A stretch of 64,000 nt of DNA from Streptomyces dangxiongensis (lineage in GTDB: Bacteria > Actinomycetota > Actinomycetes > Streptomycetales > Streptomycetaceae). Position 1 is the first letter of the stretch. Each line of letters begins with the position of its first letter. Both the position numbers and the translations under genes were made by a program. The DNA is taken from positions 7,626,001-7,690,000 of the forward strand of contig NZ_CP033073.1 of assembly GCF_003675325.1 (NCBI RefSeq), in the 5' to 3' direction. The notes under the pieces are model-generated. The model saw only the letters and a program-made list of their open reading frames with translations. It searched no databases and was not told the origin of the DNA. Below, piece by piece: positions 43,990 to 54,200 of this stretch.

Positions 43990-44126
43990 GGCCTGTCCTT
44001 CTTCGAGTGGTGTGGGTGTGGACGAGGGAGCGGGGCGGAGCGGCGCGGTCGATGGGTCGACCGGTCGATGGGGCGATGGGCCGTGGGGCTGGTCGGTCCG
44101 CCGGCGGCCGGTCAGCGACCGGCCGG

Positions 44127-45074
44127 TCAGCGGCCGGTGCCGGCGTGCGCGGACCGGGCGGCGGCCAGGGCCACGGCGCTGTTGCCGCCGGAGACGACGA
44201 CGGCGCTGCGGCCGGGGAGCCCGAGCCGGAGAGCGCCGGCCAGGGCGGCGGCGCCGCTCGGCTCGGCCGGAATGCCGGCGCGGTGCAGCAGGGTCATCGC
44301 GCGGAGCACGGCCCGGTCACCGACACCGATCAGCTCGTCGACCCGGTGCCGGACGATCGGTAGGATCACCTCGCCGGGCCGCTGACCGCGCAGCCCGTCC
44401 GCCACCGAGTCGCCGGGCGGCAGTTCCACCGGGCGGCCGGCGGCGACCGAGCGGGCGTAGCGGCGGGTCCGGTCGGGTTCCACGCCGATGATCCGGACCG
44501 CGCTGGAGAGGTGGGCGGCGGCGAGACAGACACCGGCCAGCAGGCCGCCACCGCCCACCGGCACGAAGATCGCGTCGAGGTCGGGGGCGTCCCGGAACAC
44601 CTCCAGAGCGACGGTGCCCTGGCCTGCCACCACGAGTTCGTGGTCGGAGGAGGGCACCAGCACGGCCCTGGTGCGGGCGGCGAGGTCCTTGGCGTACCGG
44701 TCGCGGTCGGCCACCCCGCCGGACACCCGGACGACCCGGCCGCCGAGCGCCCGGATGGCCCGTTCCTTGGCCTCGGCCGCGCCGGCCGCCATCACCACGG
44801 TGACCCGGACGCCGAGAGTGCGGCCGAGCGTGGCCACCGCGATGCCGTGGTTGCCGGAGGAGCCGGCGACGACCTCGTCGGCGCCGAGCGCGAGCATCGC
44901 GTTGGCCGCGCCGCGGAGCTTGAACGACCCGCTGTGCTGGAGGTGTTCGGCCTTGAGCAGCAGTCCGGGCAGACAGTCGCGACGCAGCAGCGGGGTGTGC
45001 CGGACGTGCGGGGCGATCCGGTCGGCGGCGGCCGGCACGGCGGCCGGTCCGATCCGGGTGTCGGCGGCCGTCAT
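44127..45074 (-). CDS. Threonine/serine dehydratase-like PLP enzyme
   Basis: A 315-residue fold-type II PLP enzyme: HTPLLRRDCLPG, PLP lysine in HSGSFKLRGAANAM near 52, SSGNHGIAVA, and phosphate loop VPVGGGGLLAG. It resembles catabolic threonine dehydratase, serine racemase and the ectoine-utilisation enzyme EutB. Possible roles are deamination or racemisation of Ser, Thr or a hydroxylated or diamino acid used by the pathway. The ATG overlaps the stop of the adenylation-domain gene (ATGA). A 137-bp gap separates it from the carrier gene. Confidence 0.87.
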   Translation of the reverse strand: MTAADTRIGPAAVPAAADRIAPHVRHTPLLRRDCLPGLLLKAEHLQHSGSFKLRGAANAMLALGADEVVAGSSGNHGIAVATLGRTLGVRVTVVMAAGAAEAKERAIRALGGRVVRVSGGVADRDRYAKDLAARTRAVLVPSSDHELVVAGQGTVALEVFRDAPDLDAIFVPVGGGGLLAGVCLAAAHLSSAVRIIGVEPDRTRRYARSVAAGRPVELPPGDSVADGLRGQRPGEVILPIVRHRVDELIGVGDRAVLRAMTLLHRAGIPAEPSGAAALAGALRLGLPGRSAVVVSGGNSAVALAAARSAHAGTGR

Positions 45075-46597
45075 GACACGGGCTCCGGCGCGCGGGCGCG
45101 CAGTGCCCGACGGTCGGCCTTGCCGCTGTGCGTGACGGGCAGGCGCTCCAGCCGGGTGAACCGCCTGGGCATCATGTGCGGCGGCAGGGTACGGGCCAGG
45201 TGCGCGCGCAACTGGGCGTCGGTGGTGCCGTCGAGCCGGCCGGTGACATGGGCGCCGAGCCAGGTCCGGCCCCGGTCGTCGGTCTCGGCGGTCACGACGG
45301 CGCCGGTGACCTCGGGGTGGGCGAGCAGGGCACCCTCGATCTCGGCCGGGTCCACCCGATGGCCGCGGATCTTGACCTGGCGGTCGGCCCGGCCGAGGTA
45401 CTCCAGGGTGCCGTCGGGGGCGCGCCGGGCCAGGTCGCCGGTCCGGTACAGCCGCGCGCCGGGCGGTCCGTACGGATCGGGCGGGAACCGGTCGGCTGTC
45501 AGGCCGGGCTGCCCGCCGTAGCCGCGGGCGACGCCCGCGCCGCCGATGTGCACCTCGCCGGTCCACCCGTCCGGGACTTCGCGCCCCCGCGGGTCGAGCA
45601 GGCGTACGACGGTGCCGTCGACGGCGGTGCCGACGGTGTCGGCGGAGGTGTCGGGGACGGCCGGCACGTCGTATCGGGTGGAGGTCATGGTGCACTCGCT
45701 GGGCCCGTACTGGTTGACCAGCCGGCCGCCGATCAGAGCGCGACCGCCGGCGGCGAGGAAGGGGCGCAGCGACTCGCCGCTGGAGCAGACCAGGCGCAGG
45801 GTGCGCAGTCGTGCGGCCGCGCGGGGAGACTGCGCGAGGAAGCTCAGGAAGGAGGGGGTGGTGCTGAGGACGCTGTCCACGCCGTACTCGGCGACGGTGT
45901 CGGCGAAGGCCTCGGCGCCGAGCAGCCGCGCCCGTTCGACCAGGACGACGCTCCCGCCGGCGGCGAGCGGCGCGAAGGTGTCCCGGATCGACGCGTCGTA
46001 GCCGGGCGGGGCGAGCTGGAGGGTGACGGTGCCGGGACCGAGGGCGTTGTCGCGGACGACGGCGCGGAGGTACCTGTCCAGGCCGCCGTGCTCGATCAGG
46101 ACGGGATTGGGGGCGCCGGTGGAGCCCGAGGTGTGGCTGACGTAGGCGAGCGAACGCGGATGGGGGGCGGGGAACGCGGTCGGCGGCGGGCCGTCGGCCG
46201 GGAGCCGGTCCAGCAGGACGGCGGGCGCGTCGAGCAGTGGTCCGAGGCGGCCGGCGAGGGCGGCGGAGGTGAGCAGGCGGGCCGCGCCGCCGCCGGCGGC
46301 GAGCGCGGCGAGCCGCCGGTCGGGCAGGCCGGTGTCGAGGGTGAGGAACGCCCCGCCGGCCCGGACGACCGCGGCGGTCGCGACCACGGCGTCGGCGCCG
46401 GGGGGCAGGGCCACCGCGCAGACCCGCTCCGGTCCCACGCCGTGGGCGGCGAGGTGGGCGGCGAGCCGGTCGATCCGGGCGGCGAGTTCGCCGTAGCACG
46501 TCGGGCCGTCGGCGGTCAGCAGGGCGGGGGAGTGCGGTGCGCGGTCGGCATGCGCGCGGATGTCCTCGACGAAGCTCGTCCGTGCGGGGGCGGTCAT
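45071..46597 (-). CDS. Free-standing adenylation domain with altered P-loop
   Basis: A 508-residue amino-acid adenylating enzyme: HTSGSTGAPN near residue 155, NQYGPSECT, YRTGDLARR, GRADRQVKIRGHRVDPAEIE and SGKADRR. In the P-loop the usual PK is PN, so the lysine is lost, yet the A10 lysine is kept. Hand-read pocket residues are D-A-R-S-C-S-Q-M-T, unlike any code I know; Arg in the third place could bind an acidic substrate. It should load the free carrier at 43729-43989. Both ends overlap neighbours by ATGA, tying it tightly to LanB-like 2 and the dehydratase. Confidence 0.88.
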   Translation of the reverse strand: MTAPARTSFVEDIRAHADRAPHSPALLTADGPTCYGELAARIDRLAAHLAAHGVGPERVCAVALPPGADAVVATAAVVRAGGAFLTLDTGLPDRRLAALAAGGGAARLLTSAALAGRLGPLLDAPAVLLDRLPADGPPPTAFPAPHPRSLAYVSHTSGSTGAPNPVLIEHGGLDRYLRAVVRDNALGPGTVTLQLAPPGYDASIRDTFAPLAAGGSVVLVERARLLGAEAFADTVAEYGVDSVLSTTPSFLSFLAQSPRAAARLRTLRLVCSSGESLRPFLAAGGRALIGGRLVNQYGPSECTMTSTRYDVPAVPDTSADTVGTAVDGTVVRLLDPRGREVPDGWTGEVHIGGAGVARGYGGQPGLTADRFPPDPYGPPGARLYRTGDLARRAPDGTLEYLGRADRQVKIRGHRVDPAEIEGALLAHPEVTGAVVTAETDDRGRTWLGAHVTGRLDGTTDAQLRAHLARTLPPHMMPRRFTRLERLPVTHSGKADRRALRARAPEPVS

Positions 46598-48924
46598 GCC
46601 GGCTCCCCGGGGGCGGTGCTCCGGTCGACGGCGACGAGGCGTAGTTCGGAGGTGTAGCGCCGTCCCCGGTCGTCGGTGAGCCAGGCCTGTTCGGGGGTGG
46701 GGAGCATCTCGGTGACGGTGAGCCGGGCGTCGGGGTCCTTGCGGGCGAGGCGGCGGGCGGCCTTGGCGAGGATGTTGACGTAGACGGGGCTGTCGAAGTC
46801 GACGAAGAACGGGCGTGGTTCGGTGGGGGAGACGACGAAGACGAAGCGGGGCAGTTCGTGGGTGTCCCGCCACTGCCGGGCCCGGACGAACCGCCGGGCC
46901 TCGCTCTTGTCGTCGGCGAAGGCCAGCGCGGAACCGGCGAACCGCCAGGTCTCCCGGGCGACGACGGTGGAGTCGATGGTGATCCGGGGCGAGTGGTCGC
47001 CGTCCGGGCGCAGGGTGAAGCGGTCCATCACACGGTTGGTGAGCGCGTGGCAGAACACGTCGAGCAGGTCGAAGACCGAGCCGTCGGGCAGCACGGCCGA
47101 CAGCCGGCCCGCGCGCTCCTCCACCCGCACGTCGCCGGAGCGGACCGTACGTGGGCGGTGCGGATCGGCACTGTGGTCGCTGAGTGCGACGTAGTGGTCC
47201 TCCGGGCGTTCCAACGCCTGCCGGCTGCGGGCGGACCACTTCAGCGGAAGCTCCTTGGGCAGCATGGGGAGCAGCCGTGGGCCGGGGAAGTCGCGGGTGG
47301 TCTCGTCGATGAGTTGCGCGCGGTCGGGGTGCTGGTGGACGAAGAGCGACTGGCCGATGGTGTTCATCGCGACGTGCAGCTCGCCGATGACGAGCTGGAA
47401 CTCGCCGCGTTCGACGGCGCCCAGGTCCTCGGCGATGATCATGAGGTCGGGGCTGACGTACCGGCTGAGCGACCAGCCGCGCCCGCCCGCGGGGAACGCC
47501 TCGCGAACCTGGTCGGCGATGGCGGCGCTGGAGAGCGAGACCCGCCTGGCGCCGGCCGGGGCGTCGATGATCCGCGCCCAGCGCTCGCGCAGCTCGGCCT
47601 GGATGCGCTCGATGTCGGTGAAGGACTCCGGGTGCGGGGCGGGCAGGCAGGCGAACCAGAGCGAGCCGAGGTCGACCCGCTCGTCCCGCTCCCGCAGCCG
47701 GAGGTAGGCCTCGCGGATGCGCGCGCCGACGGCCTCGGCGTACCGGTCGGTCATCCAGCGGGCGGCGGTCAGGCACAGCTCCAGCGGCGCGAGCTGCTCC
47801 AGGACGGCGGTGCCCACGGTCGCCGTGGCGGACCGGCGGCAGTCGGAGTACACGAGGGCGCGGTTGGGTGCGGTCCGGGCCCCCTTCTCGCGGACCGCCG
47901 AGACCTCGGTGATCTCGGCGAAGCCGGCCTCCAGGGCGGCGAGCGCGGCGGTCAGCTCCTCGGGGTCGGTGCCGGCCCGCTCGACCCGGTCGCGGCCGGT
48001 CTCCAGCACCGCCAGCTTGGCCAGGGCGGGCTCCCGTACCGCCGGGTCGCCGATGCGTTCCAGGAGGGTGCGCAGTTCCCGCTCGGGGTAGGTCCCGGCG
48101 GGCACGTCGAGCTTCCAGCCGATCAGGCGGTGGGAGACCAGCCGTTCCAGGGCCTCGGTCACCTCACCGGCCGGCAGGTCCCGGCCCAGCTCCCGGGCGG
48201 CCAGGTCGGTGATCTCGGCGGGGGTCCGGCGCCCGTCGCACAGGCGCAGGACGGTGAGGGCGGGTTCGGGGACCGGCTGCGGGGGGCGGCCGGGCAGGCG
48301 CACCGTGCCGTCGGTCACCCGGACGAACGGGACCTGGCGCGGCGGTGTCCACCAGCGCACCCGCGGGTCACGGTCGATGGCCTTCGCTAGGGCGTCCATC
48401 GACCAGCTTGAGAAGTAGACCCGGGACTCGGCGACCAAGCCGGTGCCGGGGTCCACCTCGACGCCGCGCCGGTGGGTGTCGAAGGTGCCCCAGCCGACCG
48501 GGCCGAAGAACCCGATGGTGTCGTTCTTGACGCAGAACCGCTGCCAGTAGTGGGCGACCAGCTCCTCGCGCTGGCGGGGCATGCTGGTGCGGCTCTCCGC
48601 GGACGGCGTCCAGTCGAGGAACGGCTTGATGCCGGTGCGGAGCACCGCGCGGTTCTGCCAGGCGACCGCGGCCCGGAACGGCGCCGAGGCGGCGATCTCC
48701 TGGAGGGCGCGCGCGGTCCGCACCGCGGCGGCGGCGAAGGCCTCCTCGAACGCCTCCCAGTCCGCCCCCGCCGGCACCTCCCCGGGGGCGAACTTGTCCG
48801 CGGCCGAGGCCAGGCCCTCCGGGGCCAGCCGGAGTACCCCCGCGGCGGGGAAGCCGGGTCCGCGGAGTGCGAAGTGCGTCCACAGGCGCCACCCGTCGCC
48901 GGGCATGCGTATGGTGTCGGACAT
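46594..48924 (-). CDS. LanB-like glutamylation-domain protein 2 (short, no elimination domain)
   Basis: A 776-residue paralogue of the protein encoded at 41420-43717, with the same blocks (AVAWQNRAVLRTG, YWQRFCVKNDTIGFFGPVGWG, ALERPEDHYVAL) and the same lack of a SpaB_C-type elimination domain. It diverges over most of its length but shares an exactly identical C-terminal 111 residues. GGGAGGT precedes the ATG at 48924. The stop overlaps the adenylation-domain start, so both are made together. Two such proteins in one operon suggest two successive tRNA-dependent steps, or a working and a guiding subunit. Confidence 0.8.
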   Translation of the reverse strand: MSDTIRMPGDGWRLWTHFALRGPGFPAAGVLRLAPEGLASAADKFAPGEVPAGADWEAFEEAFAAAAVRTARALQEIAASAPFRAAVAWQNRAVLRTGIKPFLDWTPSAESRTSMPRQREELVAHYWQRFCVKNDTIGFFGPVGWGTFDTHRRGVEVDPGTGLVAESRVYFSSWSMDALAKAIDRDPRVRWWTPPRQVPFVRVTDGTVRLPGRPPQPVPEPALTVLRLCDGRRTPAEITDLAARELGRDLPAGEVTEALERLVSHRLIGWKLDVPAGTYPERELRTLLERIGDPAVREPALAKLAVLETGRDRVERAGTDPEELTAALAALEAGFAEITEVSAVREKGARTAPNRALVYSDCRRSATATVGTAVLEQLAPLELCLTAARWMTDRYAEAVGARIREAYLRLRERDERVDLGSLWFACLPAPHPESFTDIERIQAELRERWARIIDAPAGARRVSLSSAAIADQVREAFPAGGRGWSLSRYVSPDLMIIAEDLGAVERGEFQLVIGELHVAMNTIGQSLFVHQHPDRAQLIDETTRDFPGPRLLPMLPKELPLKWSARSRQALERPEDHYVALSDHSADPHRPRTVRSGDVRVEERAGRLSAVLPDGSVFDLLDVFCHALTNRVMDRFTLRPDGDHSPRITIDSTVVARETWRFAGSALAFADDKSEARRFVRARQWRDTHELPRFVFVVSPTEPRPFFVDFDSPVYVNILAKAARRLARKDPDARLTVTEMLPTPEQAWLTDDRGRRYTSELRLVAVDRSTAPGEPA
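46627..46959. repeat. 333-bp perfect direct repeat, copy 2
   Basis: Identical to 41429-41761. It encodes the C-terminal part of LanB-like 2. Same orientation, so recombination between copies would delete the carrier, dehydratase and adenylation genes. Confidence 0.9.
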
Positions 48925-48976
48925 TGCTGTGCTACCTCCCTGGGAAATGTGCGCCGGGCCGGCGGCCGGCCGGTCG

Positions 48977-49924
48977 TCAGGCCGGCTCTGCCGGGATGCC
49001 GCCGAGGCACCACTCCAGGACGGCGCGGGCGCTGTGGTACTTGTTCTCGGCCTGTTCGAACGCGATGCTCGCGGGGCCGTCCAGGACCTCGCCGGTCACC
49101 TCGTCGCCGCGGTGCGCGGGCAGGTCGTGCATGAAGACGGCGCCGGGGCAGGCCGCCAGCACGGCGGCGTCCACCTGGAACGGGGCGAAGACGCGCCGCC
49201 AGTCCGGGTCGTACTTGGTCGTGCCGGTCGTCTGCCAGCGCGTGGTGTAGACGATGTCGGCCTCCGGCAGGTCGGCCATGTCGTGCCGTTCCTCGACCAG
49301 CGCGCCGGACTCCTTGGCGTGGCCGCGGGCCCGGTCGAGGAAATCGAGGTCGAGTCCGTAGCCGGCCGGGGTCCGCAGGTGCAGCTCGGTGCCGGGGAAC
49401 CGGCTGAGGGCCAGGGCGAGCGCCGAGGCGGTGTTGTTGCCCTCGCCGGCGTACAGCACCCGCAGCCCCTCGATCCGCCCGAAGCGGCCGAGCATCGTGG
49501 TGAGGTCGGTGAGGGCCTGGGTGGGGTGCTCGGCGGCGCTCATCGCGTTCACCACGGCCATCCGTCGCTGGGCGGCGTAGGCGCGCAGCTCCTCGGTGCT
49601 GCCGGCGGTACGCGCCACCAGCACGTCGAGCATGCCGGAGAGCACCTCGCCGGTGTCCTCGGAACTCTCCCCGGTGTTCTCCTGGAGGTCGCCGGGACCG
49701 TAGGTGATCAGCCGGCCGCCCAGCCGGAGCGCGCCGGCCGAGAACGCGGTCCGGGTGCGGGTGGACGTCTTGCGGAACAGCACGCCGACGACGGCGTCGG
49801 CGAGCGGTCGGGCGCCGTCGCACTCGCCGGCGGCGTACTGGGCGCCGCGGTGCACGAGCCAGCGCAGCTCCCGGTCGGTCAGGTCGTCGACGGAGATCAG
49901 GTGGTGGCGGTCGGGTCGAGGCAT
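48977..49924 (-). CDS. Ornithine-carbamoyltransferase-like enzyme with altered substrate loops
   Basis: A 315-residue transcarbamoylase. The carbamoyl-phosphate motif is KTSTRTRTAF near residue 54, and EHPTQALTDL is conserved. The amino-acid-side motifs differ from ornithine enzymes: HCLP is HDLP (in VFMHDLPAHRG) and the SMG loop is WQTTG. The C-terminal AENKYHSARAVL is intact. It is likely active on another amine; 2,3-diaminopropionate or 2,4-diaminobutyrate, both predicted products of this locus, are good candidates, giving a ureido amino acid as in viomycin-type pathways. GAGGAGGAA precedes the ATG. It lies 28 bp after the aminotransferase. Confidence 0.87.
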   Translation of the reverse strand: MPRPDRHHLISVDDLTDRELRWLVHRGAQYAAGECDGARPLADAVVGVLFRKTSTRTRTAFSAGALRLGGRLITYGPGDLQENTGESSEDTGEVLSGMLDVLVARTAGSTEELRAYAAQRRMAVVNAMSAAEHPTQALTDLTTMLGRFGRIEGLRVLYAGEGNNTASALALALSRFPGTELHLRTPAGYGLDLDFLDRARGHAKESGALVEERHDMADLPEADIVYTTRWQTTGTTKYDPDWRRVFAPFQVDAAVLAACPGAVFMHDLPAHRGDEVTGEVLDGPASIAFEQAENKYHSARAVLEWCLGGIPAEPA

Positions 49925-49952
49925 CGGACGTTCCTCCTCGGGTGGCCGGCCG

Positions 49953-51224
49953 TCAGTTCGCGCGCAGGGCGTCGTGCAGGATGCCGAGCCCCTCGTCGAG
50001 CAGGCCGGGTGTGACGGTCAGCGGGGGCATCACCTTGAGGACCTCGTCGTACCGGCCGCAGCGCTCGACGATCAGGCCGTGCTCGAAGGCGTGGCGCTGG
50101 ACGCGCTCGGCCCGGTCGGCACCGCCGGCCCGGGCGGTGTCGATGCCGAGCACCATTCCCCGGCCGCGCAGGCCGAGGTCGGGGTCCAGCGCACCCACGT
50201 CGGCCCGGAACCGGGTGAGGCGCTGCGCGCCCTGCCGAAGGCCGGTCAGGAAGTCGTCCTGCTGCCACAGTTCGCACGCCGCGGTGGCCGCGACGAAGGC
50301 GAGCTGGTTGCCGCGGAACGTGCCGGTGTGCTCGCCGGGCTGCCAGAGGTCCAGCTCACGGCGGAACAGGGTGAGCGAGAGCGGCAGCCCGTAGCCGCTG
50401 AGGGACTTGGAGACGGTGACGATGTCCGGCACGATCCCGGATTCCTCGAAGCCGAAGAACGTGCCGGTACGACCGCAGCCGGTCTGGATCTCGTCCAGGA
50501 TCAGCAGCACCCCGTACCGTTCGGTGACCTCGCGCAGCCGGCGCAGCCACTCCCGGCTCGCCGGGTGGACGCCGCCCTCCATCTGCACCGGTTCGACGAC
50601 GACCGCCGCGGGCAGTTCGGTGCCGGAGGACGGGTCGGCCCACAGCCGCTCGATCAGGCCGATCGAGTCGAACGGGCCCAGCGGGCCGTCCTCGAAGGGG
50701 ATGAAGGTCGTGTCCCCGCCGGCGACCGCGCCCGCGCGGCGGGCGCGGCGGCTGCCGGTGATCTCCAGCGAACCGCGCGACATACCGTGGTAGGCGCCGG
50801 TGAAGGCCGTCAGGCCGGTGCGACCGGTCGCCCGGCGGGCCAGCTTGAGGGCGGCCTCCACCGCGTCGGTCCCGGTCGGGCCGGTGAACTGCACCTTGTA
50901 GTCGAGGCCGCGGGGCCGCAGCACGACCTCGGTGAACCGGGTGAGGAAGTCGCGCTTGGCGACGGTGTGCAGGTCGAGGCCGTGCATGAGGCCGTCGTCG
51001 GAGAGGTAGTCGACGATCCGCCGCTTGACGGCGTCGTGGTTGTGCCCGTAGTTCAGGCTGCCGGCGCCGCAGAAGAAGTCGATGAAGGTCCGGCCGTCGT
51101 CGGTGTGCAGCAGCGCGCCCTTGGCGCGCTCGAACACCGCGGGGAAGGTGCGGCAGTACATGCGCACCTCGGACTCGATCTTCTCGAAGACGGAGGTGTC
51201 GGTGGTCACGGGGGCGAGGGTCAT
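49953..51224 (-). CDS. L-2,4-diaminobutyrate:2-oxoglutarate aminotransferase (EctB-like)
   Basis: A 423-residue class III PLP aminotransferase: [18 protein letters not shown] at the N-terminus, [51 protein letters not shown] and PLP lysine in [11 protein letters not shown]. These match EctB and siderophore diaminobutyrate aminotransferases, which convert aspartate semialdehyde to diaminobutyrate. No ectA is present, so the product should go to the peptide rather than to ectoine. AAGGA precedes the ATG; the NRPS module gene ends 30 bp upstream. Confidence 0.92.
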   Translation of the reverse strand: MTLAPVTTDTSVFEKIESEVRMYCRTFPAVFERAKGALLHTDDGRTFIDFFCGAGSLNYGHNHDAVKRRIVDYLSDDGLMHGLDLHTVAKRDFLTRFTEVVLRPRGLDYKVQFTGPTGTDAVEAALKLARRATGRTGLTAFTGAYHGMSRGSLEITGSRRARRAGAVAGGDTTFIPFEDGPLGPFDSIGLIERLWADPSSGTELPAAVVVEPVQMEGGVHPASREWLRRLREVTERYGVLLILDEIQTGCGRTGTFFGFEESGIVPDIVTVSKSLSGYGLPLSLTLFRRELDLWQPGEHTGTFRGNQLAFVAATAACELWQQDDFLTGLRQGAQRLTRFRADVGALDPDLGLRGRGMVLGIDTARAGGADRAERVQRHAFEHGLIVERCGRYDEVLKVMPPLTVTPGLLDEGLGILHDALRAN

Positions 51225-51254
51225 GGCGGTCCTTGGGCGAGAGGGCGGTTTCGG

Positions 51255-54200
51255 TCAGCGGCCGGCGGTCGTGCGGTCGCCGCGCGGGCGGGCGGTCAGC
51301 CGCGGCAGGGGGCCGTCCGCGGCCGACCGCGGGTAGCCGTCGAGGGCCGCGGCGAGGGCGGCGACGGTGGGGTGGTCGAACAGTGCCCGCACGGGGACGT
51401 CCACCCCGAGGGCGGCGCGCAGTCGCACGGACACCCGGGTGGCGAGCAGCGAGTGCCCGCCGAGCAGGAAGAAGTCGTCGTGGGCGCCGATCCCGGTGGC
51501 GCCCAGGACCTCCTCCCAGACCTCGGCCACGGACCGTTCCCGGGCGGTGCGCGGAGCGGTGGCCGGGCCGGCCGCCTGCGGCGCCGGCACCGGCAGCGCG
51601 TGGCGGTCGACCTTCCCGCTGACCGCGGTCGGGATGGCGTCCAGCAGGACGAACGCGGCCGGGACCAGGTGGTGGGGCAGGGAGTCGAGCAGCTCGGCGC
51701 GCAGGGCGTCGGGCGTGGGAGGGTTCCCGGCGTCCTCCGCGACCAGGTACGCGGTGAGCTGCTGGCCGCCGCCGGCGTCCGGCGTCGGGTGCACCACGGC
51801 GGCGCGGATGCCGTCGAGGGCGAGCAACGCGGCCTCGATCTCGCCCGGTTCGATCCGGTGGCCGCGGATCTTCACCTGGTGGTCGCTGCGGCCCAGGATC
51901 TCCAGCGAGCCGTCCGGGCGGAGCCTGCCGAGGTCGCCGGTGGCATAGAGCCGGCCGCCGGGCGCGGTGGCGTGCGGGTCGGGGAGGAAGACGCCGGCGG
52001 TCTGGGCAGGCCGCCCCCGGTAGCCCCAGGCGAGGCCTTCGCCGCCGATGCAGACCTGCCCGGTGCCGCCCTCGGCCACCGGCTCCAGCCGGTCGTCGAG
52101 CACCCGGACGGTGGTGTTCTCCAGCGCGCTCCACCGCCGTACCTGCCCGTCGGCACCGTGCCGGGCGACGCTGGTCCAGATCGTGGCCTCGGTCGGCCCG
52201 TAGAGGTCCAGGACCGGAGCGCCACCGGCGGCGAGCGCCGCGGCCAGGTCGGTGTGGAGCTTCTCGCCGCCGGACAGCACGGTCAGGCCGGGATCGGGCG
52301 TCCAGCCGGTGTCGACCAGCATCCGCAGCATCGACGGGGTGGCCTGGATCAGGTCCGGTCGGGCCTCGCCGATCAGACGGATCAGGCGCTCCGGGTCGCG
52401 GGCCTGCTCGCTGTCGGCCAGCACCAGCCGGGCGCCGGTCAGCAGCGGCAGGCACAGCTCCAGCATCGAGGGGTCGAAGGAGGCGGTGGTGACACCGAGG
52501 ACGGTGGCCTGCGGCCCCAGCTCCAGCCGGGCCGTCATCGCGTGCAGGAAGTTGGTCAGGGCACGGTGCGGGATCTGCACGCCCTTGGGTGTGCCGGTCG
52601 AGCCGGACGTGTGGAAGACGTACGCGAGGTCGTCCGGGCCGGTGGTCCGGTCGAGCCGGTGCGCCGGTCCGGCCGGCGGCAGGGCGCCGTCGAGCAACAG
52701 GGTCCTCGCCTCCGTGCCGGCCACGCGTTCGGCCAGCGCGCCGGTGGTGACGACCACGGCGGCCCTGGTGTCCTCGATCAGGTGGCCGAGCCGCCGCGCG
52801 GGATGCAGGGGGTCGAGCGGGACGTAGGCGGCGTCCGCCTTGAGGACGGCGAGCAGGGCGACGAGGAGCCCGGTGCCGCGCTCCAGCAGGACGCCCACCC
52901 GGGTGCCGCGGCCGACGCCGAGGGCGCGCAGCCGGTGCGCCAGCCCGTCGGCCCGCTCGTCGAGCCCGGCGTAGCTCAGCTCGCCGTCCCCGGAGCGGAC
53001 GGCGGTGGCGTCCGGGGTGCGGCGCACCTGCTGCTCGAACAGGTCGGTGACGGTCCGCGGGGGTACGGCGCGGGCGCTGCCGAGGCCGAGCGCGAGCCGG
53101 CGGCGGCGTTCGCCGTCGGGCAGCAGTTCGAGTTCGGCGGTGACGCCGACCAGCGGCTCGTCCGGGGCGGCGAGCATGCCGCGCAGCAGCCGGACGTAGT
53201 CCTCCGTGAGGCGGGCGGCCGTCGCGGGCGCGAACAGCGCGGTGGCGTACTGCAGGCGCAGCCCCAGGCTGCCGTCCGGGCGTCCGAGCAGGTCGAGCGC
53301 CAGATCGAACGGTGTCCCGGCGACCGGGGTGGGCACCAGTTCGACCGCCAGGCCGGGCAGGTCGGGCGGCTCGGCCTGGGAGTCGAGGGTCAGGAAGGAG
53401 ACCTGGAAGAGGGGGTTGCGGCTGAGGTCGCGGGGCGGGGCCAGCTCGCCGACCACGCGTTCGAACGGTGTGTCGGCGTGTGTGAGGTCGGCCAGGGACG
53501 CGTCCCGGACCCGGTCCACCAGCTCGCCGAAGCTCGGCCGGCCGGACAGGTCGGCGCGCAGGACCACGGTGTTGACGAAGGGGCCGATGAGGTCGCGGGC
53601 GGCGGCATGGCCGCGGCCCGCGACCGGGGTGCCGACGGCGAAGTCGCTCTGTCCGCTGTACCGGCCAAGCTGGGCCTGGAATGCCGCGAGCAGCACCATG
53701 AACCGGGTGGCGCGGTGGGACCGGGCCAGCCGGTCGGCCTGTGCCACCAGGTCGGCCGGGAGGGTGCACCGGGTCACGGCGGCGGTGCCGTCGAACTCGG
53801 CGGGGCGGGGCCGGTCGGTCGGCAGGTCCAGTGGCGGCAGGCCCGCCAGCCGCGTGCGCCAGTGGTCGAGGCTGCGGGCGAGCCGGGGGCCGGCCGACCG
53901 CTCGCGCTGCCGGGCCGCGAGGTCGGCGTACTGCAGGGGAAGCTCCGGTAGCCCCTGGGAGACACCGGCGGTCCTGGCGCGATAGGCCGCGGCCAGATCG
54001 CGGGTGAAGATGTTCCAGGAGGAGAAGTCGAAGGCGATGTGGTGCACCACGACGGCCAGCAGGTGGTCGTCGGGCCCGAGCCGCGCCAGGGTGGCCCGCA
54101 GCGGCGGCGCGGTCGACAGGTCGACCGGCCCGTGCACCGCGCGCCCGAGGACCGCGGCGATGCCGGCCTCCCCGGCGGCGGGCGCCTCGACCGTGTCCAG

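Noticed and set aside
49704..53951. Plus-strand open frame of about 1400 codons opposite the aminotransferase and NRPS module
   Set aside because: Antisense shadow; the minus strand holds complete domain motifs.
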